From contig CALWUO010000010.1 of NCBI GenBank assembly GCA_944384745.1, forward strand, positions 1 through 50,898: 50,898 nt of DNA, in the 5' to 3' direction. The notes beneath the pieces are model-generated. The model worked only from the letters and a program-made list of their open reading frames with translations. It was not told where the DNA came from and made no database searches. Position 1 is the first letter of the stretch. The number at the start of each line of letters is the position of its first letter. The position numbers and the translations under genes are program-made. Source of the stretch: an uncultured Butyricicoccus sp. Its GTDB lineage: Bacteria; Bacillota; Clostridia; Oscillospirales; Butyricicoccaceae. Below, in pieces: positions 7,710 to 17,065 of this stretch.

Positions 7710-7782
7710 GATATAACAACATTTTGCACAGATTTAACCGTATAGATTATAACTATTTGTTCTGTATTTTTTGTGTAATTGT

Positions 7783-7811
7783 TTGTGTTTTTAAGATTTT
7801 TGGCGTATACT
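7783..7811 (+). promoter_or_regulatory. SigmaA-type promoter of the ddl operon
   Basis: TTGTGT (7783-7788), 17-nt spacer, TATACT (7806-7811). It lies about 40 nt before the AAGGAG and start of ddl, and fits a nine-gene unit that ends at the hairpin near 17013. Confidence 0.6.
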
Positions 7812-7858
7812 TAATACTGAATATGTATGTAAGTCTATAAAGGAGTATTTGATTTAAT

Positions 7859-8923
7859 ATGAAACTTTTAGTGTTATTTGGTGGAGCTTCAAGTGAGCAT
7901 GAGGTCTCATGCCTTTCAGTAGCATCTATACTTAGAAATATAGATAGAGATAAATATGATTTATATGTTATCGGAATAACAAAAAAAGGTGAGTGGAAAC
8001 TTCTTAATGATATAGATGAAGATAAAATAGAGCGTTGTCAGTGGGATAATAATGAACTTGTAAATGCAGTTATTATACCTGACAAAGTTTCAAAATCAAT
8101 AGCTGTCTTTAATAAAGATAAAACAGATTTTATAAAAATTGATTGTTGTTTCCCAGTGCTTCATGGCAGCGGTGGCGAAGATGGAACAATTCAAGGTCTT
8201 TTAGAGCTTGCTGGTATTCCTTATGTTGGCTGTGGAGTTGCGGCAAGTGCTAACACTATGGATAAAAGCATAACAAAAATTGTTGTAGATACCACAAATG
8301 TGCGTCAAGCAGCTTATGCACTTGCTATTAAATATGAATATGAAAAAGATAAACATAGGGTTATGAAAAATGCAATGGAAAAGCTTAAAAACTTTCCAGT
8401 ATTTATAAAACCATGTTCTTCTGGTTCATCTGTTGGAGTACATAAAGCCACCGATATGGAAAGCTTAGAAAAAGGTCTAGATGAGGCTTTTAACTGGGAT
8501 AATAAAGTTTTAATTGAGGAGTTTATAAATGGCAGAGAAGTAGAAGTTGCAGTTATGGGCAATTTAGAGCCAGTAGCATCTATTGCGGGTGAAATTGCTC
8601 CAACTCAAGAGTTTTACACTTATGATGCTAAATATAAAGATGATTCTTCCGCACTTTATATACCTGCTAGAATTTCTGATAAAGCTATGAAAGAACTTCG
8701 AGAAAATGCAGTTACTGTTTATACTGCTATGGGCTGTCGAGGTCTTTCAAGAGTTGACTTTTTCTGCACCGATACAGAGGAAATTATATTTAATGAGATT
8801 AACACAATTCCAGGGTTTACATCTATAAGCATGTATCCAAAGCTTTTCGGTCATGGCGGCATAGCATATAGTGAGCTAATTGACAAGTTAATTAGCCTTG
8901 CACTGGAGGAGCATAATGGATAA
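7859..8923 (+). CDS. ddl: D-alanine--D-alanine ligase
   Basis: A 354-residue ATP-grasp ligase joining two D-Ala residues for peptidoglycan precursors. Visible signatures are EHEVSCLSVASI near the N-terminus, HGSGGEDGTIQG, the ATP-binding loop KPCSSGSSVGV, and the Mg-binding NEINTIPGFTS near the C-terminus. The Tyr-containing omega-loop region (YDAKYKDDSSALYIPA) fits D-Ala rather than D-Lac specificity, and no van genes are near. It heads the operon, with AAGGAG upstream. Its last eight bases overlap murI, coupling two enzymes that supply D-amino acids to the cell wall. Confidence 0.95.
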   Translation: MKLLVLFGGASSEHEVSCLSVASILRNIDRDKYDLYVIGITKKGEWKLLNDIDEDKIERCQWDNNELVNAVIIPDKVSKSIAVFNKDKTDFIKIDCCFPVLHGSGGEDGTIQGLLELAGIPYVGCGVAASANTMDKSITKIVVDTTNVRQAAYALAIKYEYEKDKHRVMKNAMEKLKNFPVFIKPCSSGSSVGVHKATDMESLEKGLDEAFNWDNKVLIEEFINGREVEVAVMGNLEPVASIAGEIAPTQEFYTYDAKYKDDSSALYIPARISDKAMKELRENAVTVYTAMGCRGLSRVDFFCTDTEEIIFNEINTIPGFTSISMYPKLFGHGGIAYSELIDKLISLALEEHNG

Positions 8924-9716
8924 TAGACCGATTGGTGTTTTTGATTCTGGCGTCGGTGGACTTACCGCTGTTAGACGTATGCATGAAATAATGCCAAATG
9001 AAAGTATTATTTATTTTGGTGATACTGGGCGAGTGCCTTATGGTACTCGTTCAGCTCAAACAATTTTGCATTACACAAGACAAGATGTCACTTTTTTGCG
9101 TTCATTTGATATAAAAGCTATTGTGGTAGCTTGTGGCACAGTTTCTTCTGTTGCACTAAATACGGTTTCAAAAGAGCACAATATACCTATGATTGGTGTT
9201 GTAGAGCCTGCAAGCCTAGCTGCAATGGAAAAAACTAAAAATGGTCGAATAGGTGTTATAGGTACAGCGGGCACAATAAAATCAGGTTCTTATGAGCGTT
9301 TTTTGCATGAACATAAACCAGAACTTAAAATATTTACAAAAGCTTGTCCGCTTTTTGTGCCTCTTGTTGAAAATGGCAGAGTTAACAGGGGCGATATAGT
9401 TATAGAAACGGTTGTAAAAGAATATTTAACTGAACTTAAAAATCAAGATATAGATACTTTGATTTTAGGGTGCACACATTTTCCATTACTTAGAGATGTT
9501 ATAGGCGATTTTATGGGCGAAAATGTGCAACTTATTGACTCAGGTGCAGCAGCGGCAGATTATGCAAAACGTATTTTAACTTTATCAAATAATGAAAATG
9601 CTGAAACAAAATATTTTGTATCCGATGACCCACAGTCGTTTAAAGCACTTTCACATATTTTCTTAAATGGTGAAATTGCTGAACAGGTGGGAAATGTTGA
9701 AATAGCGACATATTAA
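8916..9716 (+). CDS. murI: Glutamate racemase with a CGT active-site variant
   Basis: A 266-residue racemase making D-Glu for peptidoglycan. The start at 8916 is preceded by GGAGGAG and gives the usual GVFDSGVGGLTA N-terminus; the ATGGATAA sequence overlaps the ddl stop. Both catalytic cysteines are present: Cys73 in VVACGTVSS and the Cys in LGCTHFPLL. In most MurI proteins the first motif is ACNT, so the Asn after Cys is Gly here. I believe related Clostridia share this, but cannot check it. YFGDTGRVPYG is also conserved. Confidence 0.94.
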   Translation: MDNRPIGVFDSGVGGLTAVRRMHEIMPNESIIYFGDTGRVPYGTRSAQTILHYTRQDVTFLRSFDIKAIVVACGTVSSVALNTVSKEHNIPMIGVVEPASLAAMEKTKNGRIGVIGTAGTIKSGSYERFLHEHKPELKIFTKACPLFVPLVENGRVNRGDIVIETVVKEYLTELKNQDIDTLILGCTHFPLLRDVIGDFMGENVQLIDSGAAAADYAKRILTLSNNENAETKYFVSDDPQSFKALSHIFLNGEIAEQVGNVEIATY

Positions 9717-9735
9717 ATTATAAAATGAGGAAGAT

Positions 9736-10173
9736 ATGAAGAAAGATGTATTGTTGTCGATACGTTCGACGCAAAAGTTTGAAGGCTGTGATGAGGAAAA
9801 AATAGACCTTATTACACAGGCTAGACTTTATGAACGTAACGGAAAATTCTATATTTCTTATGAGGAAAGTGAACTGACAGGGCTTTTAGGCACTCGTACA
9901 ACCGTTAAAATAGATGGTGATACAGTAACTATGATGAGAACGGGAACTTATCCATCAGAAATGATTTTTGCTAAAAATCAGCGTCATGTTGGACTTTATC
10001 ATACAGAATTTGGTGCAATGACTATCTCAACACATACAAATCAACTTAGAAATACAATGAGTAAATATGGTGGAGAGCTAGAAATAGATTATACAGTTGA
10101 AGTAGACCAATCTATGATTGGCAATCATCATTTTAGAATGATTGTTAAACCTACTGAACAAGATGAGAAATAA
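9736..10173 (+). CDS. DUF1934 family protein (YwiB-like)
   Basis: A 145-residue beta-rich protein resembling the DUF1934/YwiB calycin-like barrel family. Conserved-looking segments are GKFYISYEESELTGL, TVKIDGDTVTMMRTG and LEIDYTVEVDQ. The family commonly precedes argS in Firmicutes, as here, with a 20-nt gap. Its function is not established. It has no signal peptide or TM. Ribosome site GAGGAAG. Confidence 0.85.
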   Translation: MKKDVLLSIRSTQKFEGCDEEKIDLITQARLYERNGKFYISYEESELTGLLGTRTTVKIDGDTVTMMRTGTYPSEMIFAKNQRHVGLYHTEFGAMTISTHTNQLRNTMSKYGGELEIDYTVEVDQSMIGNHHFRMIVKPTEQDEK

Positions 10174-10193
10174 TAAAACGGAGAGTGTAAAAA

Positions 10194-11888
10194 ATGAATT
10201 GTATGGAAAATGCAAAAATTCAAGCGGCAAATATTGTTAAGGCGGCATATGACAAAGCAACTTCACATGGTTTACTGCCACAAGCAGAATTACCAAAAAT
10301 AGCAGTAGAAACACCAAAAGATGCAAGCAATGGTGACTGGGCAAGCACTGTTGCAATGCAGTGTGCAAAGTTATTGCGTATGCCACCAAGAAAAATAGCT
10401 GAAGCTTTAGTGGAAAATATGGAGCTTGAAAACACTTGTTTTTCTAAGGTTGATATTGCGGGTGCTGGATTTATCAATTTCACATATAATATGGATTGGT
10501 ATAAAAATGCACTTAAAACCGCTGTTTTAGAGGGAGAAAATTACGGTAAAACCAAACTTGAAAATCCAGAAAAAATTATGGTTGAATTTGTATCCGCAAA
10601 CCCAACAGGTCCTATGCATATGGGTAATGCTCGTGGAGGTGTATTAGGTGACTGTTTAGCCGAGGTTTTAAGTTGGGCAGGTCATAATGTAACAAGAGAG
10701 TTTTATATAAATGACGCTGGTAATCAAGTGGACAAGTTCGCTCACTCTGTTGAGGGTAGATATATTCAAATTATCAAGGGTGAAGACGCTATTGAATTTG
10801 ACCCTTCTTGGTATCAGGGTGCAGACATCAAAGAATTAGCTCAAATGCTTGTTGACGCTCATGGTGATAAACTGCTTGATATGACTGAAGAAGAGCGTTT
10901 TGACGCTATTGTTGGTTTTGGTCTACCTCATAATATTGAAAAAATGCAACGTGATTTAGCACGTTATAAAATCACATATGATGTATGGTTTAGAGAAAGC
11001 ACACTTCATCAATCTGGTGCAGTTGAGGAGACTGTTAAAATGCTGACAGATGCTGGTGTAACATATGAAAAAGATGGTGCTTTATGGCTGCGTTCTACTG
11101 CATTTGGTGCGGAAAAAGACGATGTACTTCGTCGTGCAAATGGTTTCTACACTTATTTTGCGGCTGATATCGCTTATCATAGAAACAAATTTGAAACCCG
11201 TCATTTTGATAGAGTAATTAACATTTGGGGTGCTGACCATCATGGTCATGTGGCACGTCTGCAAAAAGCACTTGATGCTATTGGTTTAAATGGCTCTGAG
11301 CGTTTGGAAATCGTACTAATGCAACTTGTACGTATGATGCAGGGCGGAGAAGTTGTGCGTATGTCTAAGCGTACAGGTAAAAGTTTAACACTTTCTGATT
11401 TACTTGATGAAATTCCAGTCGATGCAGCTCGTTTCTTCTTTAATTCTCGTGCGGCTGAAACACAAATGGAGTTTGATTTAGACCTTGCTGTAAAACAGGA
11501 TAGTGAAAACCCTCTTTATTATGTTCAATATGCTCACGCACGTATTTGTTCTGTTATCAAGGGTGCAACTGAAAACGGCAATAAAATGCCAAATATAGAA
11601 GATGTTGATTTAACCGTACTAACTGAAAATGATGAAAAGGCACTTATTCGTATTATTGCACAGCTTCCAGATGAAATTATAAGCTCTGCAAATGATAGAG
11701 ACCCATCTCAAATGAATAAATATGGAGTAAGTCTTGCGGCTCAGTTCCATAGATTTTATAATTCTTGCCGTGTTAATGATGCTGAACCATCTATCCGTAA
11801 TGCTCGTTTAATTCTATGTAAAGCGGCAGCACAGACTATTAAAAATGTACTTGGCATTATAGGTGTAGACGCTCCAGAACATATGTAA
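10194..11888 (+). CDS. argS: Arginyl-tRNA synthetase
   Basis: A 564-residue class I aminoacyl-tRNA synthetase. The HIGH-type motif is HMGN in NPTGPMHMGNARGG, and the KMSKS-type loop is VRMSKRTGKS. The N-terminal additional domain and the C-terminal DALR anticodon-binding domain (YVQYAHARICSV onward) are full length. Start ATG at 10194 follows CGGAGAG; an alternative in-frame ATG lies at 10203. It charges tRNA-Arg with arginine. Its position between DUF1934 and a peptidase gene suggests it is expressed with the ddl operon. Confidence 0.96.
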   Translation: MNCMENAKIQAANIVKAAYDKATSHGLLPQAELPKIAVETPKDASNGDWASTVAMQCAKLLRMPPRKIAEALVENMELENTCFSKVDIAGAGFINFTYNMDWYKNALKTAVLEGENYGKTKLENPEKIMVEFVSANPTGPMHMGNARGGVLGDCLAEVLSWAGHNVTREFYINDAGNQVDKFAHSVEGRYIQIIKGEDAIEFDPSWYQGADIKELAQMLVDAHGDKLLDMTEEERFDAIVGFGLPHNIEKMQRDLARYKITYDVWFRESTLHQSGAVEETVKMLTDAGVTYEKDGALWLRSTAFGAEKDDVLRRANGFYTYFAADIAYHRNKFETRHFDRVINIWGADHHGHVARLQKALDAIGLNGSERLEIVLMQLVRMMQGGEVVRMSKRTGKSLTLSDLLDEIPVDAARFFFNSRAAETQMEFDLDLAVKQDSENPLYYVQYAHARICSVIKGATENGNKMPNIEDVDLTVLTENDEKALIRIIAQLPDEIISSANDRDPSQMNKYGVSLAAQFHRFYNSCRVNDAEPSIRNARLILCKAAAQTIKNVLGIIGVDAPEHM

Positions 11889-11923
11889 TAATCCCTAACC
11901 CCACAAAAAGGAGGCATTTTTAG

Positions 11924-13429
11924 ATGTTCCGTAAAATGAAAAAATTTGTCGCACTTGTTATGGCTTCTGCTATAACTTTTACAAGTGCCGCAGCCTTTAC
12001 AGGTACACCACAAACCCAATTTGACTTTGTTTTACAAAAGATAGAGCAAAACAGCCTATTTACCCAAAACAATGAAATGTCAAGCGAAGAAGTAGCAGAA
12101 AAAAATGCTTATATTGAGCAAAATCCAGACAAGCTACAACAGGTTGTAAATGACTATTTAAAAACACTTGATACCCACTCTATGTTTTTAACCAAAAGTC
12201 AATATGAACAAGGTTTTTCCACATTGGTTGAAACAAGTGGTATAGGTGTTACAGTTCAAAATGAAAATGGTAAAATGGTAGTAATTAATGTGGAAAAGGA
12301 TAGCCCAGCATATAATGCTGGATTTAAATACGGGGACAATATTATAAAAATAAATGATATTTCCATAGAAAATATGGATATATCACAAGTTGGTGAAATG
12401 CTTAGGGGTGAAATAGGCACTAAAGTTAAAGTGACTATATTAAGAGATAATGATGAAATTTTGGAGTTTAATTTAACAAGACAATATATTACACCAAGTT
12501 ATGTATCAGATTATACAGTAGAAGAAGGTATTGAATATATCCGTATTGAGGCTATGGGTTCACAAGACGATTTAAAGGACTTTAAAGAAATTTGGAATGG
12601 TCTTGATGAGAAAAACACCAAAGCTGTTATTTTGGATTTACGCTCCAATGGTGGCGGACTTGTAGATGTTGCTTGGCAAATTGCTGACATGATGATTGAA
12701 ACCAAAGGAACATATATGGGTGGTATCCAGTGGCGTGAAGACCAAGGCGGAATGGAAGAATATTATTCAAGCGGTATAGGTTTACCACTTAATGAAATTT
12801 GTGTGCTGGTAGATGAAAACACAGCTTCTGCGGCTGAGCTTTTAGCAGGTGTATTAAAAGAAACTGGCACTGCTGAGGTTATTGGTACTACTACTTATGG
12901 TAAGGGTCAAGGTCAATATCATTTTGATATGCTTTCCTCAAAGTATAAACTTGTTATAACATGTATGGAGATGAATTTACCTATTTCAGGTTGCTGGGAG
13001 GGTAAAGGTATAACTCCAACTATTCAGATTTCAGATAACAGTGATAATGATATTATAGACACTGCTTTAGCTCAATTACCTGATATTGATGTAAACTCAA
13101 CAATAAAATATGGTGATAAATCTGAACAGGTTCAAGCACTTTCTGGTAGATTATATCTTTTAGGTTATATGGATAACATTCAAAATACATTTGACACCAC
13201 TATGCTTGCGGCTTTAAGAGAATTTCAAACTGATGAGGGTTTAACGGCTGGTATCTCAGCAGGTGAAAAAACATTTGAAAAGTTAGAAGCTAAGATAAAT
13301 GAACTTAAATCTTTGGGTAATGGCACAGGTGATATCTGTTATGATACTGCACTTGAGCTTTGTGAACAAGCTGCAACCCAGCCAATTCGTTATACATCAT
13401 TGTCAGATGGTAGCTTTAAAGCTGCATAA
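11924..13429 (+). CDS. S41 carboxyl-terminal processing protease (CtpA-like) with peptidoglycan-binding domain
   Basis: A 501-residue exported protease. It has an N-terminal signal segment (KKFVALVMASAITFTSAAAF), a PDZ domain at about 105-190 (GIGVTVQNENGKMVVINV), and an S41 catalytic domain with Ser near 302 in ENTASAAELL and Lys near 326 in TYGKGQG. The C-terminal region from about residue 400 (DKSEQVQALSGRLYLLGYM, then ALREFQTDEGL) is a PG_binding_1 repeat that should anchor it at the wall. Clostridial relatives process envelope or sporulation proteins; the target here is unknown. AAGGAGG precedes the ATG. Confidence 0.93.
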   Translation: MFRKMKKFVALVMASAITFTSAAAFTGTPQTQFDFVLQKIEQNSLFTQNNEMSSEEVAEKNAYIEQNPDKLQQVVNDYLKTLDTHSMFLTKSQYEQGFSTLVETSGIGVTVQNENGKMVVINVEKDSPAYNAGFKYGDNIIKINDISIENMDISQVGEMLRGEIGTKVKVTILRDNDEILEFNLTRQYITPSYVSDYTVEEGIEYIRIEAMGSQDDLKDFKEIWNGLDEKNTKAVILDLRSNGGGLVDVAWQIADMMIETKGTYMGGIQWREDQGGMEEYYSSGIGLPLNEICVLVDENTASAAELLAGVLKETGTAEVIGTTTYGKGQGQYHFDMLSSKYKLVITCMEMNLPISGCWEGKGITPTIQISDNSDNDIIDTALAQLPDIDVNSTIKYGDKSEQVQALSGRLYLLGYMDNIQNTFDTTMLAALREFQTDEGLTAGISAGEKTFEKLEAKINELKSLGNGTGDICYDTALELCEQAATQPIRYTSLSDGSFKAA

Positions 13430-13455
13430 CAAACAATAATAAAATAGGAGGAAAT

Positions 13456-14475
13456 ATGGAACCCCGTCAATCATGTACACGTCAAATAATTGTTGAAGCA
13501 AAAGACAAAACTTTTGATTTAATAAATAAAAATGATATAGCTGCTGTTATAACTCACTGTAAAAGTGAGTTTATGCAGACCGAAAAAATAAAACATTTGC
13601 CTTATGGAATAATGCTTAAATGTCCTAAAAAGCAGGAGCAGTTGGAATTTCCAGTGACCGAACAATATATTGCATTTTGTAAAAAGCATTTTAAAACTCA
13701 AATGCATGATAATGCCGCATTTTATTATCTGTATGGTGCAGATGACTTTCAGTCATTAAGAGCGTCAGTTATTGCTATGACAGATTTATGTGGAAAAACT
13801 ATTGTAACTGAAATTCATGTAGGTGAAGATGCTAGAATGCAAGATAACACAGATGCTCTTGCCGCTTTAGGTGTTTTACAACGTATAGGTGTATCAACTG
13901 TTGTTTTTACATCTGATTTGCCTGAACAACTTGAGGACACTTTAGAAAGAGTTGCACCTTATGCCAGAATTTCCATAGGTGTGCGTGTACCTGTCGAATG
14001 GCTAAATGATAATATTAAACTTACTAATGTTGAAATTTTATTGCCTGATGAAAATGAAAATGCTGATTTGCTTTGTGATGCACTTAAAAAATATAAAGCG
14101 GGTAGAACTGCTAGTCGTGACCATGATGATTATATTTTAGCACCAGATGGCAGAGATGCACATTTTATTGACGCTGTTACAGATATTTCCGATGAAATAG
14201 AATGTGACCATAAACTTCAAGAACGTTTACTGGAAATAGAAGATGAAGAAGCTGCTGCTTTGAAACTTATGCTTACAGAAGAAGACGACCTTTATAATCT
14301 TGAAGAAGACCTTTATATGTTAACTCGTCCTGTATGTCTTTGTGCAACAACTCCTGAACTGCTTGAAAAAGCTCTTAGAATTTATTCAGGACTTGCTATT
14401 TATGATGGTACTTGGGAATTAAAACCTGAAGTCGCTAAATATTTCTGTGAAAAATATGGAATGATTTTATTATAA
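13456..14475 (+). CDS. Possible degenerate MetH-like (homocysteine/pterin-domain) protein
   Basis: 339 residues, function unknown. Residues 88-185 resemble the back half of the homocysteine S-methyltransferase barrel of MetH (ADDFQSLRASV, then LAALGVLQRIGV, then LERVAPYARISIGVR). Residues 290-339 resemble the pterin-binding domain (RPVCLCATTPELLEKALRIYSG). The zinc ligands expected of this family are missing: the GINC position is VVFT here and no GGCC pair exists. The N-terminal GAMGT part is also absent. I infer an enzyme relic or a repurposed barrel, without confirmed homology. AGGAGG site, 26 nt after the protease gene and 22 nt before prmA. Confidence 0.55.
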   Translation: MEPRQSCTRQIIVEAKDKTFDLINKNDIAAVITHCKSEFMQTEKIKHLPYGIMLKCPKKQEQLEFPVTEQYIAFCKKHFKTQMHDNAAFYYLYGADDFQSLRASVIAMTDLCGKTIVTEIHVGEDARMQDNTDALAALGVLQRIGVSTVVFTSDLPEQLEDTLERVAPYARISIGVRVPVEWLNDNIKLTNVEILLPDENENADLLCDALKKYKAGRTASRDHDDYILAPDGRDAHFIDAVTDISDEIECDHKLQERLLEIEDEEAAALKLMLTEEDDLYNLEEDLYMLTRPVCLCATTPELLEKALRIYSGLAIYDGTWELKPEVAKYFCEKYGMILL

Positions 14476-14497
14476 TATTATGAAAAGAGGTATTAAA

Positions 14498-15469
14498 TTG
14501 GATTGGATTGAAGTTACTATATTTACTTCAACTGAAGGCATTATGCCTGTTACTGACTTGCTTGAAGAACAAGGTATAGAAGGTTATGCCCTTGAAGATG
14601 CCGCTGATTTTGAGGAATTTTTACAAGATACTGAAATCTATTGGGATTATGTAGATGAAAACCTAAAAAAAGAGCTTTCTTCTCAAGAAACCAAAATTAA
14701 AATTTATTTATCTGATGATGAAGAGGGTAAACAGCAATATAAATTGCTTTGTGAAAAATTAAATGAGCTAAAAAAACAAGATGAAAATAACGCTTATGGC
14801 AGACTTGTAACCGAAACAAGTCTAACCCGTCAGGAGGATTGGGAATGGGGCTGGAAACAGTATTTTAAACCATTTCCAGTTGGTAAAACATTTATAATTA
14901 AGCCATCTTGGGAAACAGTTGAAGATACTCAAGGTAGAACTATACTTGAAATAGACCCTGCTTCAAGTTTTGGCACTGGTACTCATGATACCACTCAGCT
15001 TTGTATGACTGCACTAGAGGAAACCATAAAAGGCGGAGAAAAACTGCTTGACATGGGCACTGGTTCAGGTATACTTGCTATTGCCGCTGGTATGCTAGGT
15101 GCAAATCCAGACACCATTGTTGATATTGATGAACATTGTTTAACATGTGCAGCAGAAAATGCAGAAAGAAATAATGTTGTTTTAGGTAAAAAACTGCATG
15201 GTGATGCACTTAAAAATCCTGCTCTTGCTGAGGAAATCGGCAAAGATTATGATATTATAGTTGCAAATATTGTTGCAGACGTGATAATAGGTATGAGTAA
15301 TATGTTCTGGGACAAACTCAAGGATAATGGAACTTTAATCTGCTCAGGTATATTAAATGAACGTGCAGATGAAGTGGAAAATTCACTTGTTAAGGCTGGT
15401 TTTACAATTTGTAAACGTGCTTCAAGTGATGATTGGACTGCTTTCACTGCAAAAAAAGCTAATGCTTAG
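14498..15469 (+). CDS. prmA: Ribosomal protein L11 methyltransferase
   Basis: A 323-residue AdoMet-dependent methyltransferase that trimethylates L11. I choose the TTG at 14498 because AAGAGG lies 7 nt upstream and the product then begins DWIEVTI as in the family; the ATG at 14480 has no site. Motif I is LLDMGTGSGILAIAA, preceded by SSFGTGTHDTTQLCM, and the NPPY-like motif is IVANIVADV. It is followed after 8 nt by rsmE, a common prmA-rsmE pairing that couples modification of ribosomal protein and rRNA. Confidence 0.94.
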   Translation: MDWIEVTIFTSTEGIMPVTDLLEEQGIEGYALEDAADFEEFLQDTEIYWDYVDENLKKELSSQETKIKIYLSDDEEGKQQYKLLCEKLNELKKQDENNAYGRLVTETSLTRQEDWEWGWKQYFKPFPVGKTFIIKPSWETVEDTQGRTILEIDPASSFGTGTHDTTQLCMTALEETIKGGEKLLDMGTGSGILAIAAGMLGANPDTIVDIDEHCLTCAAENAERNNVVLGKKLHGDALKNPALAEEIGKDYDIIVANIVADVIIGMSNMFWDKLKDNGTLICSGILNERADEVENSLVKAGFTICKRASSDDWTAFTAKKANA

Positions 15470-15477
15470 AGGTAAAA

Positions 15478-16209
15478 ATGCCAAGATTTTTTATTGATGA
15501 AAAGCCACAGGGCGAAAATATAACAATAACAGGTGAAGATGCACATCATATAACAAAAGTGCTTAGAATGAAAATAAATGAACAATTAGTTATTTGTGAC
15601 TCCAAAGGAAATGACTATAATTGTCAAATAGAAAGCTTGCAAAAAGATTGTGTTTGCTGTAAAATTATAGAAACAACTCAATCTGTTGGAGAAGCTAAAA
15701 CTGATGTAATACTTTATATGGCACTGCCAAAGGGTGATAAAATGGATTTTATCATTCAAAAAGCAGTTGAACTTGGTGCAAAAAAAATTGTTCCATATAT
15801 AGCGAAAAGAAGTGTTTCACGTCCAGATGAAAAATCTATGCATAAAAAATGTGATAGATGGCGTAAAATTGCAAAAGAAGCGGCAATGCAATCAGGTCGT
15901 GGCATTATTCCTGAAGTTTGTGATGTTTTATCTTTTAAAGATGCTGTAAAACAAGCAAGTGAATGTCAGTTTGCACTATTTTTATATGAAAATGAGCAAG
16001 AAACAAGTATTAAAAATGTGTTATCTAAAAAGGAAATCTCGTCTGTTGCTCTTATGATAGGTCCAGAAGGTGGATTTGATGAGAGTGAAGTTAAGTTAGC
16101 AGTAAATGCAAATATGAAAAGTGTTTCACTTGGTAAACGTATTTTAAGATGTGAAACCGCACCTATTGTATCTTTAAGCATTGTTATGTATGAAAGCGGA
16201 AGTATATAA
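15478..16209 (+). CDS. rsmE: 16S rRNA (uracil1498-N3)-methyltransferase
   Basis: A 243-residue SPOUT-class methyltransferase. It shows the N-terminal PUA-like part (FFIDEKPQG, EDAHHITKVLRMK), LPKGDKMDFIIQKAVELG, and the knot motif MIGPEGGFDESEV with LGKRILRCETAP. It methylates U1498 of 16S rRNA in the 30S subunit. Ribosome site GAGG lies close to the ATG. Lengths and motifs are normal for the family. Confidence 0.95.
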   Translation: MPRFFIDEKPQGENITITGEDAHHITKVLRMKINEQLVICDSKGNDYNCQIESLQKDCVCCKIIETTQSVGEAKTDVILYMALPKGDKMDFIIQKAVELGAKKIVPYIAKRSVSRPDEKSMHKKCDRWRKIAKEAAMQSGRGIIPEVCDVLSFKDAVKQASECQFALFLYENEQETSIKNVLSKKEISSVALMIGPEGGFDESEVKLAVNANMKSVSLGKRILRCETAPIVSLSIVMYESGSI

Positions 16210-16233
16210 AATTTTAGACTGGAGTTGATTTTT

Positions 16234-17007
16234 TTGGCGGCAAATAATGTGCCTAAAAAAAGGGAAGAAGAATATATCACTAATAAAGTTTTAATAGTTT
16301 TTAGTCTTTGTTTAGCTGGCGTTTTAATACTGATGGGTATTAAAAACATGGTTAATTACGGTTACTCTTATTTAAGAGGAATGATGCTTATAAGAATTCT
16401 TATGGGTGTTTCAGCAGTAGGTGTTGTTATTGGATTAATTAAAATAATTCGTGAAAAACAAAGCAAAGCTAAAATGACAATGCGTATAATGACAGGAAAA
16501 AATATTGCACTTGTTTCTTTGGTATCATTGATAGTTTTTGCAATCACATATAAATATCTGTTTTTAGTATTTAATGTGTTTTATGTGGTTTTACCAGCAT
16601 TAGCTGTTTATTATCTGGTTTTTCACTCTTATCAGCGTGAATTTTTTATTATAGCTGTTGATATAGGTATTGCAGGTGCTTTGCTCTTTGTATTTCGCAG
16701 TAGTGTTTTTGAGGATTTACCAATAGAGTTTATTGTAACTGCTATAATGGCTGTTGTTACAATTATTCAATTAGTTATAGTTAATAAAATTAAGGCAAAC
16801 AATGGAACTTTAAAGCTAAGTGAGGAAGAATATAGCTTTAACTTCTCCAAAAATGCTTATACAATGATGTTTATAACACCTGTTATTATGCTTATTCTTG
16901 TGGCAGTTGGTGCTTTCACCACATTTGCAATAGCTTTATATGCTATTTTTGCTATGGCAGCATATTTATTTGTTACAGCTGTATATTATACTGTTAAACT
17001 AATGTAA
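16234..17007 (+). CDS. Integral membrane protein of unknown function
   Basis: About 257 residues from the TTG at 16234, picked because GGAG ends 9 nt upstream; the TTG at 16225 touches that site and is unlikely. Five to seven hydrophobic segments cover most of the protein (for example VLIVFSLCLAGVLILMG and VFYVVLPALAVYYLVF), with short charged loops. No recognised domain or catalytic motif. It is the last gene of the ddl-to-rsmE unit and is followed by a hairpin terminator. Confidence 0.78.
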   Translation: MAANNVPKKREEEYITNKVLIVFSLCLAGVLILMGIKNMVNYGYSYLRGMMLIRILMGVSAVGVVIGLIKIIREKQSKAKMTMRIMTGKNIALVSLVSLIVFAITYKYLFLVFNVFYVVLPALAVYYLVFHSYQREFFIIAVDIGIAGALLFVFRSSVFEDLPIEFIVTAIMAVVTIIQLVIVNKIKANNGTLKLSEEEYSFNFSKNAYTMMFITPVIMLILVAVGAFTTFAIALYAIFAMAAYLFVTAVYYTVKLM

Positions 17008-17012
17008 AATAT

Positions 17013-17050
17013 AAGCGGGTAGCTTAATGGCTATCCGCTTTAACTCTTTT
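17013..17050 (+). terminator. Terminator of the ddl-rsmE operon
   Basis: AAGCGGGTAGC (17013-17023) pairs with GCTATCCGCTT (17030-17040) over 11 bp with one G-U, followed by an interrupted T tract. Confidence 0.75.
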
Positions 17051-17065
17051 TGTAGGTGATATTTT

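Noticed and set aside
8598..8670. Possible VanA-type D-Ala-D-Lac ligase
   Set aside because: The omega-loop region (YDAKYKDDSSALYIPA) and the linked murI fit an ordinary Ddl, and there are no vanH/vanX genes.
15966..16349. 127-codon minus-strand ORF opposite rsmE and the membrane gene
   Set aside because: It spans two real genes on the other strand, with no start signal or recognisable domain.
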